Source: Bimastos eiseni (Eukaryota > Annelida > Clitellata > Crassiclitellata > Lumbricidae). Taken from it: DNA of 64,000 bases. The position numbers and the translations under genes were made by a program. Of the stretch, positions 1 to 47,700 are shown in pieces. Location: NCBI GenBank assembly GCA_959347315.1, contig OY365810.1:11219728-11283727 (forward strand). The letters are read 5' to 3'. Position 1 is the first letter of the stretch, and every line of letters starts with the position of its first letter. The notes beneath the pieces are model-generated. The model searched no databases. It was not told the DNA's origin and saw only the letters and a list, made by a program, of their open reading frames with translations.

Positions 1-171
1 ATCTCGCAATGCGTTAAGGTTCTTTATTCCCCGATGGATTTAAGCGTTGAATGACGTGTTGAATGAAGATGCATGTGATTAGCTATATCTATGTAAATGC
101 CTCCCTGAATACAAAAACTTCAATGTGTTTCGAATGTATTTGATAATCGCAGGTTAGTTTAATGTCTGTAG

Positions 172-2441
172 ATGCCGAATTTCGCTGGGTTGACCATTCT
201 GGGTTGAACTTCACGAATTGGGCTCCGGGAGAACCGAACAACATGGGCAACGAACACTGCGCTGAGATGCACAGCGACATCGGAGTTTGGAATGACATGA
301 ACTGCGAATCGAATCGTCTCGCCCTCATTTGTCAGATCAAACGAGGTTTATCTGGCCACAATGGCACCTTGTAGCTGACAAACAGCTTTTCAATTTACGT
401 GTCTGTGCAAATAATGCTAACCTACTACCATTACTACTAATTTACTACTACTTCCACTGCTTCCCCAACACTAAAACTAATAATAGTGATAATTATATTG
501 TATTGTATTTCTAGATTTATATAGCGCCTCTGCAGAATAACCATTCAGAGGCGTTCTCTGCACTGGCCCATTAAGATGCTAAACGTCATTTCAAAAATAT
601 TATCACAGCAATGGGCAGAACAGTGCACAGTACTCTAAAAGAGTCACTATCACGGGTACACACAAAAGCGTGAAACGAATCAGTGGATTCCGTCGACCGC
701 TGAATAGATGGCATGGATGTTAGGAATCTCTGCTCTAATTATAATTATTATACATAATAATATAATAATAGTGATACAAATAGCGTAATAATAATGTTAA
801 TAGTAATGGCATTAACTGGCTTAGTCTGCCTTAGTCTAGTCTGGGTGTAACAAGTCTTGTCATTCCTTGTCTAGTAAGTAGCTCGGCGGTGCATTGGAAG
901 TCTCAATACACGAGCTCATGGCGAACATACCATATTCTCCAACAAATCAGAATATCCTTTGGAGCTCAACTTCGAAATAAAAGCAACATACATCAGTGTC
1001 TAGAGCAGCGGTTTAGTAGCATTCATTAGTGCGTTTCAGAATGGCCATGAAAAGTGGAAGTGTGAAGGATATTTCGAATTTTTTGCTTCAATTTGATCGT
1101 CTCATGGTTGCTATTAGCAGCCCGACAACTGCCGCCATACTCAACTAGTATTGCTGTAAGCTACAAAAACGAATGCAAATTTGACAATTAATTAACAGGG
1201 GCATTGATAACAAAGCAATGCACACGACGCCCACAGAGCAGCGATAGGCCTGTATTGAACTCCAATGTTTTGTTCATTTCTAAGATATTTAGAGATTGCT
1301 ATGGCAATAATCGCCTCTGCTACAGAGATAATACATGGTTTAAAATATTAGAGATAATACATTGTTTAAAATAACTCGGATATAGGCGGACTCCAATACA
1401 GCAGATAAATGAGGAGTAAACTTTCAGTTTTAATCAATGCAGACCTCCATTTCTTTAAATTTTAACCTTAATCACATACCTAATTTCTGATTTTAGAATC
1501 TATGCCTCCGCCAATCGTGACAACAGCGCCCGATGTTCCAACTAACTGTAAGTAGACTAACTGCCTTATGGAATTTGTAAGTGAGATTGTCTACCTATAT
1601 ATGTGGTAACATTTACTATATGTTACATCCAACATCATTATTATCATTTGACCTTGTTATATCTCGGTTTCGTGCATATTAGCACGACACATGGCTGTCT
1701 GCGGTGGTCCTCCATAAGAATTGTCTAACCTCTGTTCTCTTACTCAAGTGGGTTTGAAGGCAGGACTGTCGGCGATGAGCTTTCGATGAGACTCCGATTT
1801 TAAAGATAAAACTTTAGATTTGCCTATCGTCCTAACGTGCAATGTAGGCCAATTACGGTAGGGCTCTCATGCACGTAGGACGGTGAAAATTTCTTTTGTT
1901 GGCCTACATATTATATATATTCACCAATGCAAAGTGATTCAGTATGGCAAGCTAGACTACATTTTACAATACAACGCCTTACAAGTGGAGTCCTATTTAC
2001 ACAAAGCAGAATGATATTCTGTCTACAGCAAGATACGTTGAGTGCAACTAAGTTCAACGGAATTAATACAAAATGATAGAAGTGCAATATAATATATAAT
2101 AAGTGCCAATCAGCGACACCCTACCAATACTAAACTTCACTATTTGCAATAACTTTCTTATTGTTTTGTGAACAGCTGAAATATTCCTAACATCCGGTGA
2201 ATTGGCAGGCATCATCATCGGTACAATGTTGGGAGTGATGACGCTCACTGCAATTGGAATGATCCTGCTTGGAAGGTACCGCGGAGGATTACCTTTCTCC
2301 AAACCGAAGAGGCCTGATGGAACAGATACAGCCAGTACATACGATTTGCCATATAGCAACTACGAAGAGCAGCCATATGGAACGCTATCGAGGTCATCCT
2401 CTGTGAAAAGCTCAGGCAATCGGTCAACATCTGATGCCTAA
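172..2441 (+). CDS. C-type lectin receptor, 3' end (three terminal exons; gene starts upstream of window)
   Basis: Three exons join in phase 1: 172-345, 1497-1547 and 2176-2441. The first is the second half of a CTLD with the mannose-type EPN motif (GEPNN), a WND motif (GVWNDMNC) and the closing cysteines. The second is a short Pro/Thr-rich stalk (PPPIVTT). The third carries a membrane segment starting near GELAGIII and a basic stop-transfer patch (GRYRGG). About 50 cytoplasmic residues follow, with YDLP, YSNY and EEQPYGTL, and a Ser-rich end. The exon lengths and phases match the 3' exons of the large gene at 4568-40371 (174-nt CTLD exon, 51/54-nt stalk), so the two are tandem paralogues. 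The product should be a type I membrane lectin. The YGTL motif after acidic residues resembles a hemITAM; that is inference. No clear AATAAA was seen just after the stop. Confidence 0.88.
346..1496 (+). other. Intron of the upstream lectin gene, with a LINE/SINE 3'-end fragment
   Basis: This intron joins the CTLD exon to the stalk exon. Around 515-700 it holds a repeat that opens with the 'atagcgcctc...cattcagaggcg' stem seen at several sites in the window. The same family lies at 38,812-39,080. The part from about 810 onward was also copied to 41,285 onward. I see no coding exon here. Confidence 0.6.
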
Positions 2442-2869
2442 GCATCTTACATGACTTGTATGACTGAAGAATTGCGGAATATTCGCATCAGTTAAATTGA
2501 AAGTAAAGTATGAGATGCTGTACACTGCCAGCGGTGATGATGACATACAGTCATGTAAGATATCATTTCCTATAATTAGGATGGAACGTTTTGAACTGCT
2601 TTGCTTGATATATGTTGCATTATATTATTATTACCGGAATTATTATAATGACATTACGATGACGATTATTGTTATTGATATTATTTTTATTGTTGTCGTT
2701 TGTACTGTTTTGTTTTCGTTGCAATAACAACAGCACAAATAATGATATCAAAAATAATAATATTATAAACAATAATTATTATTGTCATTATTATTATTAT
2801 TATTATCATTATTATTATTATTATCATTATTATTATTATTTGATCTATTATAATGACATTACGATAGTG

Positions 2870-3040
2870 ATGGCGGGTGCTGCTGTCGATATCGCAGCAA
2901 ACAGAAAAACATCAAAATATTCTGCTATTTTGTCATCTTACCGCTTTGTGCCCTTGGCCTTTGAGACTCTAGGTGCCGCGAACCAGGCTGGCCTCGTGCT
3001 TATCAGTCTCCTTCGCCACCGATTTTCCCATGTATCAGGC

Positions 3041-3071
<31 letters not shown>

Positions 3072-3180
3072 CTACCTTCCTCTATCAACGCTTGGCAATG
3101 GTTGTCCAGCGCTTCAATGCAGCCGCCTTTTATAGCACTTTCTCCACCATCAAAACCAGCTGCGAAGACTAGCCATTCCA
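2870..3180 (+). pseudogene. Decayed 3' end of an RLE-type LINE (same family as 5049-7772)
   Basis: Translation on this strand resembles the last ~80 residues of the 907-codon ORF encoded on the other strand at 5049-7772: SKYSAIL against AKYSTIT, RFVPLAFET against DFVALSLES, TTFLYQRLAMVVQRFNAA against TSFLFQRISVVLQRGNAA. A GA microsatellite interrupts it. It is followed by AT-rich sequence with AAT runs like a LINE tail. It is a 5'-truncated dead copy. Confidence 0.75.
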
Positions 3181-3539
3181 GAACAATGCTTCCTTAATTT
3201 TTTTAAACCTGAAATACGTACCTCGGAAAAAATAATGAGAATAATAATTATTATGATAATTATAATGATAATTATCAGAAAAATAATCAGCTACCAGAAA
3301 CGAAGAAACGAAGTAATATCATGTATTGAATTGATTTATTAAACTATACTGAGGTGCAGATATGGACGCAATAAATTGTCAATTGAGGAACTTTGTCTGC
3401 TTACTGCTACACAGAAAAGGTATAACCATTATAGCTGAATGATGTACCGATACCCCAATTATCTCCTTCCGGCTGTATAATATGGACAACAGACATCCTT
3501 TATCCTACGATCGAATATCCACACCCACTATAACAGATA

Positions 3540-3770
3540 CTCTAGCTCCTACCATAGACTTTTGCCCACATTAATACCCGATTCCTTCTGTAAAATTTAC
3601 TGCCTCCCTTATATGGAACGACATACCTCTACCAGTCCTCTATTGATCCGTCAGTCTCCTGGTTTGACCAATTTTAAGCGCAGTCTGCGCTCACATCTAA
3701 TCTGTACACGTTCTGATTTTACACCTACATCCCTCCAATTGCCGGCTCGTCAACTAGTGTCCTAACTTCT
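3540..3770 (+). pseudogene. Decayed LINE 3' coding end
   Basis: The translation around TNFKRSLRSHLI, preceded by a broken 'WNDIPLPVL' in another frame, resembles the C-terminal tail of CR1/L2-like LINE ORF2 (WN-LP-...-FK--L--HL). Frameshifts and stops break it. Only this short stretch can be recognised. Confidence 0.45.
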
Positions 3771-4567
3771 CTCAATCAGCCTTTCGTGCATTTAGAAGAG
3801 TATGCATTCCATCTTTGTTCATTGGTTACAGCACATAGATCACCTTTGCAAACAAATACACAAACAATATAGCAATAATTTAGACCTCAAATTTACTTGA
3901 TGTGTAGGCCTAGGGGTCCTTGAAGGGATTGATAGGGACTCCCACGTAGGCCTACAATTACTCATGCAAATAGATCAAAACAGGACGGACTTAAGCAGCA
4001 AGGTAATATTTCTAGAGAAATGATAAGAATAAAATAATGAAACAGTAAGCTTAGCTTAGCCAGCAATGTTAATAAAAGTAAAAATGAAAACCAGAAAATC
4101 TGCATGTTTGGATCTGGCTAAATGCACAAATGACTGATTTAAAGAAACAATGCACATGACACCTATAGAAAGCAATAAGCCAATGAACGCCAATACTTTG
4201 TAAGCCTTGCGACGAAACCTTCGTTCTTAAGTGTTCATAATTTGTCAATTGTTATCATCCTTTGTGCTACAGGCGTATAATAATAATCTAGAACTATATT
4301 CTTAGGCTGATAAGTGAGTGATAGTAGACTCATCAAACAAAAAGTCTACGTGGTTGCAATTAATAGGCTTGCAATCTGTGCTATTTTCTGACACAATAAT
4401 TATGTCTAATGACTTTAACCTCATTCTAGTTTCGAACTGACTGGCGCCTCTAAATGCTACTGATTAGTCCCCTACTTCAATCAGTATTAGTCGAAGGAAT
4501 TTCTTGAGTTGTCGTCATTCTTGTTTCTGCTATCGAATTAGGCATATTATGCTAAATTTCGTTAGGC

Positions 4568-40371
<35,804 letters not shown>

Positions 40372-40667
40372 AGATTAAACAGCTGATTGTTGTTGGGCTA
40401 CAATGCATTTAAGATCAAGACTCACTAAAATTTCAATCATGTTAATTTTGCAAAACATTCAATGGTTTAAATTATATTCTTTTTATGGATATAATTATTC
40501 TAGATGAAGCGACATTGCTCATTTGTGGTTGCAGTTTTTTGGACAGATCCGTGTTTTTTTTATAACTAGTATCATTTGTGTATTGATTCTTTTATCCATT
40601 ATTTATATGTCTATAAAGCGCCAATAAGTAATGAAGTATTGTCATACTAGCAGTCTCTGGCAATCAC

Positions 40668-40694
40668 AATAAACATTTATCTGATTCTAAATAA
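40668..40694 (+). terminator. Probable polyadenylation signals of the large lectin gene
   Basis: AATAAA occurs at 40668-40673 and again at about 40689-40694, roughly 300 bp after the stop codon, with no other AATAAA nearer. A cleavage site cannot be read from sequence. Confidence 0.55.
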
Positions 40695-41284
40695 AATTGC
40701 AAATGAAAAGAAATAACTTATTTCTGAATGTCCCAGTAATAAAAAATCGTCAATGTGATGGCGTTTCGTGAAGGATTTGTTGAAAGTTCGAATACTGAAA
40801 CCGTTTTGGAGGCCTTCGAACTCGTGCAAACCGTGTTAAGTAAACAATGAGCCAATCGGCAACTCAAAACACATACACGTATACCTAATGATAAATTGTA
40901 TTTTGTAATCGTAATCTCCAAACTTCTACACCAAGCTCAGGGAACCAGCTTATTCACGAGCGCTTATTAGCCGTGTTCATATGTTCTTTACAGACTGAGT
41001 CTAAATAAGCAAAGTTGCTGGGTTTGCATTTAAATCACAGATGAAATAATAATAACATATCTCGAAAAACTTCATAGTTAGATGGTGATAAAAATATTGG
41101 AGGAAAAATCAACTTTTCCAATTGAACCTGAAGAACTTACACCTAACACAACTTTAACCTTACTCTTTAGTAAATTTAGTGCAAGAGTTAATCGTGCTTT
41201 ATTCTAATAATTATGTAATATAATTTCCATTCTTTTGTCAAAAACATTCGTTGTCGAGTGCTATTTATAATAGTTTTTGTAATA

Positions 41285-42694
41285 ACGGCAATAATCAGCT
41301 TAGTCTACCTTAGTCTAGTCTGGGTGAAACCAGTCTTGTCATTCCTTGTCTAGTATGTACCTCAGCGATGCACTGGAATTCCTAACACACGCGTCCGTGG
41401 TGAACCTGCCATGCCCTCCAATCAACCAGAATGACCGATAAAGCTCATTTTAAAATGAAAACAGCATCCATCAATTTCTTAAGCGGTGGTTTCTCAGCAT
41501 TCATAAGAATGGCCATGACAAGCGGGTCTGCAAAGGGGTGTTCAAATTTTTTGCAATACCATTTGATTATCTCATTAGCATCCCGATAACTACTGCCTTG
41601 CTCTACTACATGTAGTAGGCCTATGATTAAAATCACCAACAACGAATGCAAATTTTACAATTTAAAAGGGGTGTTGACGACAAAGCAATGCACACGACGC
41701 CCACAAAGCAGCGATGCATTGAACGCCAATGCTTTTTCATTTCTAAGATATTTTTAGAGATCTCTTTGGCAACAATCACGCATGCTACAGAGACAACACA
41801 TAGTTTGAAAGAATAATAAGTCAGATATAGACACACTCCGATACAACAGGCAGATGCGTATTAGAGAAATGAGTGACTCTACAATTTTAATCAATGTGCA
41901 TTCACCTTTGAATGTTACGTTTAATTATGTACCTAATTTCTGATTTTAGAATCTATGCCTCCGCCAATCGTGACAACAACAGAGACCGATGCTCCAACAA
42001 ACTGTAAGTAGACTAACTGCTGTATCGAATTTGTAAGTAAAATAGTTTACTTATACATGTTTATGCGGTAAGATTTTTATATGTTACATTCAACGTCATT
42101 GTAAGCATTTGACCTTATTGTATCTCGGTTTCGTGTATATATTTACATATATTAATGCGAATATTGCACGGCATAGGACTGAGGTGGTCCTCCTTAACAA
42201 TTGTCTGAGCACTGTTCTCTGTCTGCTGAAGACGGTGTGAATGCAATGACTGTCGGCGTTGGCTTTCGACGAGACTCCAATATTACAGATGAAAACTTCA
42301 GACTTGCCGGGCAGGCCTGACATACAATGTATTCCTATGCGGTAGGGCTCTCTATAGCACCTAATACGATCGTAATATCTTTTGTACGTGATATCATATA
42401 GTTTCACTAGTGCAAAGTAATTCAATGCAATACGGTAAATTACATTTTACAATGTAATGCATTACAAAATAATAGAGTTCTATCTATCTAGTCTACACAA
42501 GGCAGCGCAATACTTTGTCTGCAGCAATATCCGCTGAATACAACTAAGTTGAATTAAATTACTGTAATTATGACAAATAGAAAGTGCAATGCGATGCATG
42601 TTTAAACGGCATTAGACACCAAATACTGAGACTATCTGTACCTCACTATTTGCAATTACATTCCTTTCGTTTGTGTGAGCAGCTGGAATATATT
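41285..42694 (+). pseudogene. Partial duplicate of a lectin gene 3' region with orphan stalk exon (41950-42003)
   Basis: This segment matches about 815-2187 of the upstream lectin gene at high similarity through intron, stalk exon and intron. It shares 'cttagtctagtctgggtg', 'cattccttgtctagta', 'atctatgcctccgccaatcg' and the acceptor. The stalk exon is 54 nt, with acceptor, phase and GTAAGT donor intact (PPPIVTT). The following acceptor at 42682 opens 'ctggaatatatt', the start of a transmembrane exon, which then ends at a hAT-like terminus at 42,695. No CTLD precedes it and no tail follows, so it is a non-functional remnant. Confidence 0.8.
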
Positions 42695-43310
42695 CAGTCT
42701 TGCATGCAATACTTGGAACTTCGAGACCAAGACGATACTGAGACAGTGTGGTACCGAGACCAAGACTGAGACACTAGGTCCAATACAGTACGAGACAGTA
42801 AAAGACAGGTGAAAAATTCCTGAGAACAATTTTTCTACTGCTGCTTTATCTTTTCTATATCTTTTCATCAGCTTATCTTCTGAATAGTACGAAGAATGCC
42901 TGTTAAGACACGTCTGAAATCTTCTAGACGATATTAAACAAGCAAATTCTATACCATATACTAAACTAAATCAGAAATTAGCGACGTATCCGTACTCACC
43001 CTGCGATTCTCGAAATTGTTCCGATCGTTTCGGTTAAGGTGGCTTTGCACCAACGACAAACGGCACGCCATTGCTATTGCTTGTCAATGACTTCAAATAG
43101 CGAAAACGCAAACTTCACAATTTCAGGTTCTCTATCAGACAGACATTTTGCACTTTAAGAAAATCGAAATGATTTCAGCATCATGTGGCTAACGCGTTAA
43201 CCAGAAAGACCGATTTTTTCATAGCGCAAGACTGAAGACAGTTAACGCAAGACTTATCGAGAGCGCTTGTTCGATACAGAACAAGACTCTCACTTCAAGA
43301 CAGTGTCATT
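42695..43310 (-). mobile_element. hAT-like element with BED zinc-finger exon remnant
   Basis: It is the reverse-complement relative of 21,890-22,692. It begins cagtcttgcatgcaatactt, a match to that element's CAGTGCTGTATGCAAGACTT end. Subterminal 'gagaccaagac' repeats follow. On the minus strand near 43,020-43,140 the frame reads EIVKFAFSLFEVIDK and, after a stop, RAVCRWCKATLTETIG, then a gtgagt donor. The CxxC with TLTE fits the start of a BED finger. The far end is not recognisable beyond about 43,310. Confidence 0.72.
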
Positions 43311-43385
43311 CTGTGGCGTCATTACTTGAAACATCAAATGGCTTTTATATGTAGATTATGCTACAGCGAGCGTATACTCTATTGT

Positions 43386-43450
43386 TTCGATCGTTTCGGT
43401 TAAGGTGGCTTTGCACCAACGACAAACGGCACGCCATTGCTATTGCCTTA
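43386..43450 (-). repeat. Second BED-finger fragment of the hAT-like family
   Basis: About 60 bp nearly identical to 43,022-43,082 (again reading AVCRWCKATLTET on the minus strand) but with different flanks. It is a second truncated copy or a local duplication. Confidence 0.75.
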
Positions 43451-43702
43451 AATCGTTTGTTTGCTGTAACTCACTTCATTTTGCATAAAAGTTCACGCTG
43501 CGAAAACAGGTTCAGTTGCTGCGAAATAGAGTTAACAATGGGTAAATCGCTGTACTAGCACAAAGAAAATTAAATTTGTAATTAATTCAACCGCTCAGAC
43601 TGAAACATGAAAATATACCCTTAGAAATACAATAATAAGCAGTGGAGCTAAAACCACAGAAATACACAGATTTTTGGTATTTAAACGGGCAAGTCTAAAT
43701 CT

Positions 43703-43773
43703 CTTAAGTTAGTCGGCATAAATTTGTAATGTAGTATTACATTACATTACAAATTTATGCCGACTAACTTAAG
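43703..43773 (+). repeat. Perfect 31-bp inverted repeat with 9-nt loop
   Basis: Arms 43703-43733 and 43743-43773 are exact reverse complements, starting cttaagttagtcggcataaa. The pairing extends further with mismatches. It is a strong hairpin or cruciform former outside any gene. It may be a palindromic MITE terminus. Confidence 0.88.
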
Positions 43774-46250
43774 AAATTTGGTTTTTAGTAGTATTACATT
43801 ACGTCTTAGTCTAAGAAAATTTCTCAGCGCCCACAAAGGCAATTACGTTCAGGATGATCGGCGACATACCAACTCAAGATCGTATTGTCACGGTGCCCGG
43901 TCAAGCCGAGGTGACAACACGGTGCTACGGTTACGAGGGTGGTCATGTGGTGGCATGGGAGTAAAATCTTACAAGTTTACAGTAATACAGGTATTGCTAA
44001 ATGAAAGAAAAGTAAAAGTTTTGTAAAAGCATCTTGAGGCAGAGCACGTTGAGCTCAATGCATAATCCTAATGGCATTGTAAATTGTATAAGATTACGTG
44101 AAATATAACGTAGACCTACTTCGAAAAAACGAATATCGATTATATACACAAGCAAACATACAGAAGTACACTTGGACAATCTTCTGTTTATCAATATACA
44201 CATTTATATTTATACTAAGGTTGATGTCCTATGAGAATAAAACAGAATGAAGTTGATGTTGACCATATTCAAGGTTAGGTTATTTCATCGACCTAGTGAG
44301 CAACCAGAATCAGTTCTCTGTTGATGGAATCAGTTCGAGCATTTCGGGATTTGTGAGATGAGTCAACAAAAATCATCCGCGGATGGTTCTATGTAATTTT
44401 TTCGCCATCAATTTTTCGCCATCAATTTTTCGCCAGTACACTTTGTCCGCCGTCAATTGTTCGCCAGTACATTTTTCGCCATTTCAGCGATCCAGCTTCC
44501 ATTTAAGCCTGATGATCTTCATCAATCCAGATTTGACTTAAACCGGATTTTTTTCCATTTCATCAACCTTCCATTTCAATGTAATTCTTTATCATTGATC
44601 CAGCTTCCATTTAAACATTATGATTTTCATCAACTCAGCTTCGAATTGAATAGGATTTGTCATCTCATCCACCCTCCATTGACACGTACATGTACTTCTT
44701 TATGATCGAAAGCTTCTATTTCAGCATGTTGATTTTCATAAATCCAGCTTCTATTTTGGGCGGTCGCCTGTAATAGTTAGTAATTTTAGAAACAGAATAA
44801 AGAATTGAACAAATATGAAGTCTGTTACAGTAGGCCTACTGCAGAAATTCAAATTTGAAAGTGTTCCATCACATAACAGCATAACGGTTGTCAGTTCCTC
44901 TGGAATGAACACCGCCAGTATAGCGACAGATATCTCATCCATTCAGTGATCTCGCCGAAATGTTAATCACTCAGACCTAAACCACTGTATTTTTCTCTCT
45001 CGATTTCTTCTGTTCCCCTTACAGTGAGTTTGGAGAAGCTCAGCTTGGGACATCTCTGGCGCAAGATGATTACCGTGAGCTGCTAGAGCTGTCGATTGTT
45101 TTCCATTGAACACCATCCAATGACGTCGATTTATAATACCAGTGTAATTCCCCGTGACCTCTGGATGGCCAAAGGAAACTCTCATTTTCATATATTGTCA
45201 ATATAAATCTATGTTATGAGTGAATGTAAATGGAGTTGATTCTAGAATGTGATTTAGGGGCCTACATTACAATCATAAATCTCGTCCACATATCTTTTTG
45301 CCATTTATAAAATAGGCCTAATGGTTTAAATATCGTTGAATTTTCTGATTTGTGTGAAAAAAAGACATAAATTTGCCCGTTATCACTGAAAATCAAACTT
45401 CAAAACTGTGGTTTTCCTGGTCAGTCGCCACAAAAACTAGTTTGAAGATAAACCTGTCATTTATATTGTTCAAGGAACTAACAAGTAGGGGAACAGACTG
45501 TCCAGGAAAATATTGTGACTCTGCGATTAATGATTCCATACTATGCAGCAATATAATAAGTAATATATTTTCGTTTAATTACAAAACTCTCATTTTTAAC
45601 AAACGCCGCCGCCGTCAACCTTAGATGTAATACGGACCTCGATATCTGTACCTCAAACACTGCGTCCCAGTGTGCTCACCACTACTCTACGCCCTCCCCC
45701 ATATAGGTGGATGTAACGGTACAAAAGATAGGGAGGTTAGGATAGGGAATTGGAGAGCATAGGATTTGAGGTTAGGGATATTCCTCGTCTTGATTTTGCC
45801 TCTGGTTATTTAAGATATAATATAAATTACATGAAGAAACATGTATATATAAATGAGCTAACCACACTTCTGGAAAACCGAAGTATGAATGTTGACTGTA
45901 ACGTTAACCACACAACCACAATCTGATAGCACGATGAATGATGCAGTTTCTATTGACATGCCTATAAAAGTGGAATAATTGTCTACGATTAAACCAAGGC
46001 CCTTGTGAATTTTTTGCTAACATTTTGACGACGTGTGCAGTCTGCTGGCTTCAGAGGCGAGTTATTGCAAAGGTTATTTAAAGGTAATTACTGAAGCTAA
46101 ATTGTGTTAGCGTCTAATAAATCCAAATGCAGCAGTATGTAAACCTTGCAACAGAATTGCTAGAATCTTTATCACCAAGTAAAACTGATGCTTCAGTTGA
46201 GTGTTGTTTGCGAAGCGATAATGCAGATTCATCAGTTTTAGTCAAAGCAA
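43774..46250 (+). other. Intergenic region with cgcca and cagcttccattt repeats
   Basis: At 44,395-44,475 'ttttcgccatcaa' and 'cgccagtaca' recur. From 44,480 to 44,760 degenerate copies of 'atccagcttccatttaa' alternate with 'tttcatcaa'. Similar arrays occur at 48,880-49,290. A minus-strand open stretch at 44,967-45,191 (NRRHWMVFNGKQ) ends near a GTAAGG but resembles nothing I know. I see no supported gene. Confidence 0.5.
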
Positions 46251-46254
46251 TTGA

Positions 46255-46500
46255 AGATTTACGGGATCAATCAATCAATCAACCAATCAATCGCTCATTG
46301 CCTGTTAATGTCAATCAATCAATCAGTGAGTCAATAAATCAACCAATCAATCAATCGCTCAATGTCCGTCAATGTCAATCAACCAACCAGTCAATCAATC
46401 AATCAATCAGTGGGTCAATCAATCAATCAATCGATGTAAACTTAACACAATGCACCTTCACGATATCTACTCAGAAGCGCTCCCGGCCTGACTACGGCTG
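46255..46500 (+). repeat. TCAA repeat and LINE 3'-end stem
   Basis: Degenerate 'aatcaatcaatc' repeats (46,265-46,435) run into 'cttcacgatatctactcag' and 'aagcgctcccggcctg', the same 3' stem as other LINE ends here. On the minus strand the tail is TTGA-type. A frame starting at 46,127 (MQQYVNLATELLESL) runs into this repeat; I do not recognise it. Confidence 0.6.
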
Positions 46501-47504
46501 AAAAATACGGATCTCAAAGAGGAATATAACGCATGCGATGAATTCTAGGCAGGAGGCGAAGCTTTTGGGATCCCATTCCAGACGGCCGGGCTCAATCACA
46601 CTTAAAATTAATTTTTGTATAACTACGGTAGTTCTTAAAATCGGAATCACACCTGTTCAGTGCACGCACACCTGTCAGGTCAGCCGATTACTCAGACAAG
46701 TCCAGACTACCCGATTGAAAGACGCCTGTTCAGCCTGGTGAACAGACAATTGCCCCGGGATAACTACCCTCGGACAATTGCCTTCATGGGAAATTGCCCC
46801 TCTGGACAATCTTCCCCCCACTCGCTCGACCATGAGCTCGCTCATCACACCTCTACGATTCAAGTTACCTCTGAAATCAGTCGTTTTTTATGTCAATAGA
46901 TAACACACACTTTCCTACTTTTGAATCAAACTAGAGTGCTTAATAAGAAAGTAAATTCCACACACCTCACTCGATATAATGTAACATGTATCATGTAACT
47001 TTCCAATCAATCACCACCTCAAAACCTGCAGAATAGAGCCCGACGGCTACTGTCTTTTCCGCTCCTTAAGTCAGGTTCTGACTGGAATTTAAAAAAATCA
47101 TGGTCAATTGTGGGCAATAAATGTAATGCCAGTTTGTAATATCTGTTCCGATGTTATATGATGTACAACCAAATTCCCATGGGAAGCAGAACGGAGCCAA
47201 ATTAGGTCACTAGCGACCTCAATGTAATTTTTCGAGGTAAATTGACGCTACTCCCGCAAAACTCAGCGTCAAACAAGGACATATACCCTAAATATAACGA
47301 GGTAGGGAAAAGACAACCAGTGCAGGACGTCCCGAACGTTGAGCAAATGCATGTTCCGTCCTTGGGATTACTCCGTCTTGATGGGAGTTTTTCATACGCG
47401 GCATGATAGTTTACACAACATATTCTGACATGAAAGTGAAGTTCCTTATATTTTCTGCTTATTTTATGTCAAATACCACGAAAATGCGATTTTAATTCGC
47501 ATTG

Positions 47505-47700
47505 CATTGTATCTACTTATTTACATAGCGCATCTCGCAAACTAACTATTCACAGGTGCTCTCAGCTCGGAAACTATAAAAAAAAACTTAGGGGAATAGA
47601 AGCGTCATTGAAGAGCGAGAGTTCAATGGAAAGAAGTCAGTCACATGTTAAGCCACCACAGGTGTACGAAGGCAGTCCTAATCGTCTAAACAAATAGGTC
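47505..47700 (-). repeat. Diverged LINE/SINE 3' end
   Basis: 'tatttacatagcgcatctcgcaa' followed by 'ctattcacaggtgctctcag' is a diverged form of the gcgcc/ggcgc terminal stem found at 515, 8190, 14,950, 38,812, 46,460 and 62,130. Confidence 0.5.

Larger units (their letters stand above)
2442..4567 (+). other. Intergenic spacer between tandem lectin genes
   Basis: This lies between the stop codon of the upstream lectin gene and the signal-peptide exon of the next. It is AT-rich with ATT-type runs at 2,610-2,850. It contains two decayed LINE fragments, listed separately, and a GA run at 3,044-3,071. A hairpin-like pair of 'gtaggcct' sequences lies near 3,904-3,952. I see no TATA box that can be assigned with confidence. 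Confidence 0.5.

Noticed and set aside
44967..45191. Possible minus-strand exon (NRRHWMVFNGKQ...) ending near a GTAAGG donor
   Set aside because: No convincing acceptor, no partner exon and no recognised family. Left as unsupported.
46127..46501. 124-codon frame ending in Ser-Ile-Asn-Gln repeats
   Set aside because: Most of it is the TCAA simple repeat. The first ~45 residues are unrecognised and have no splice or promoter context.
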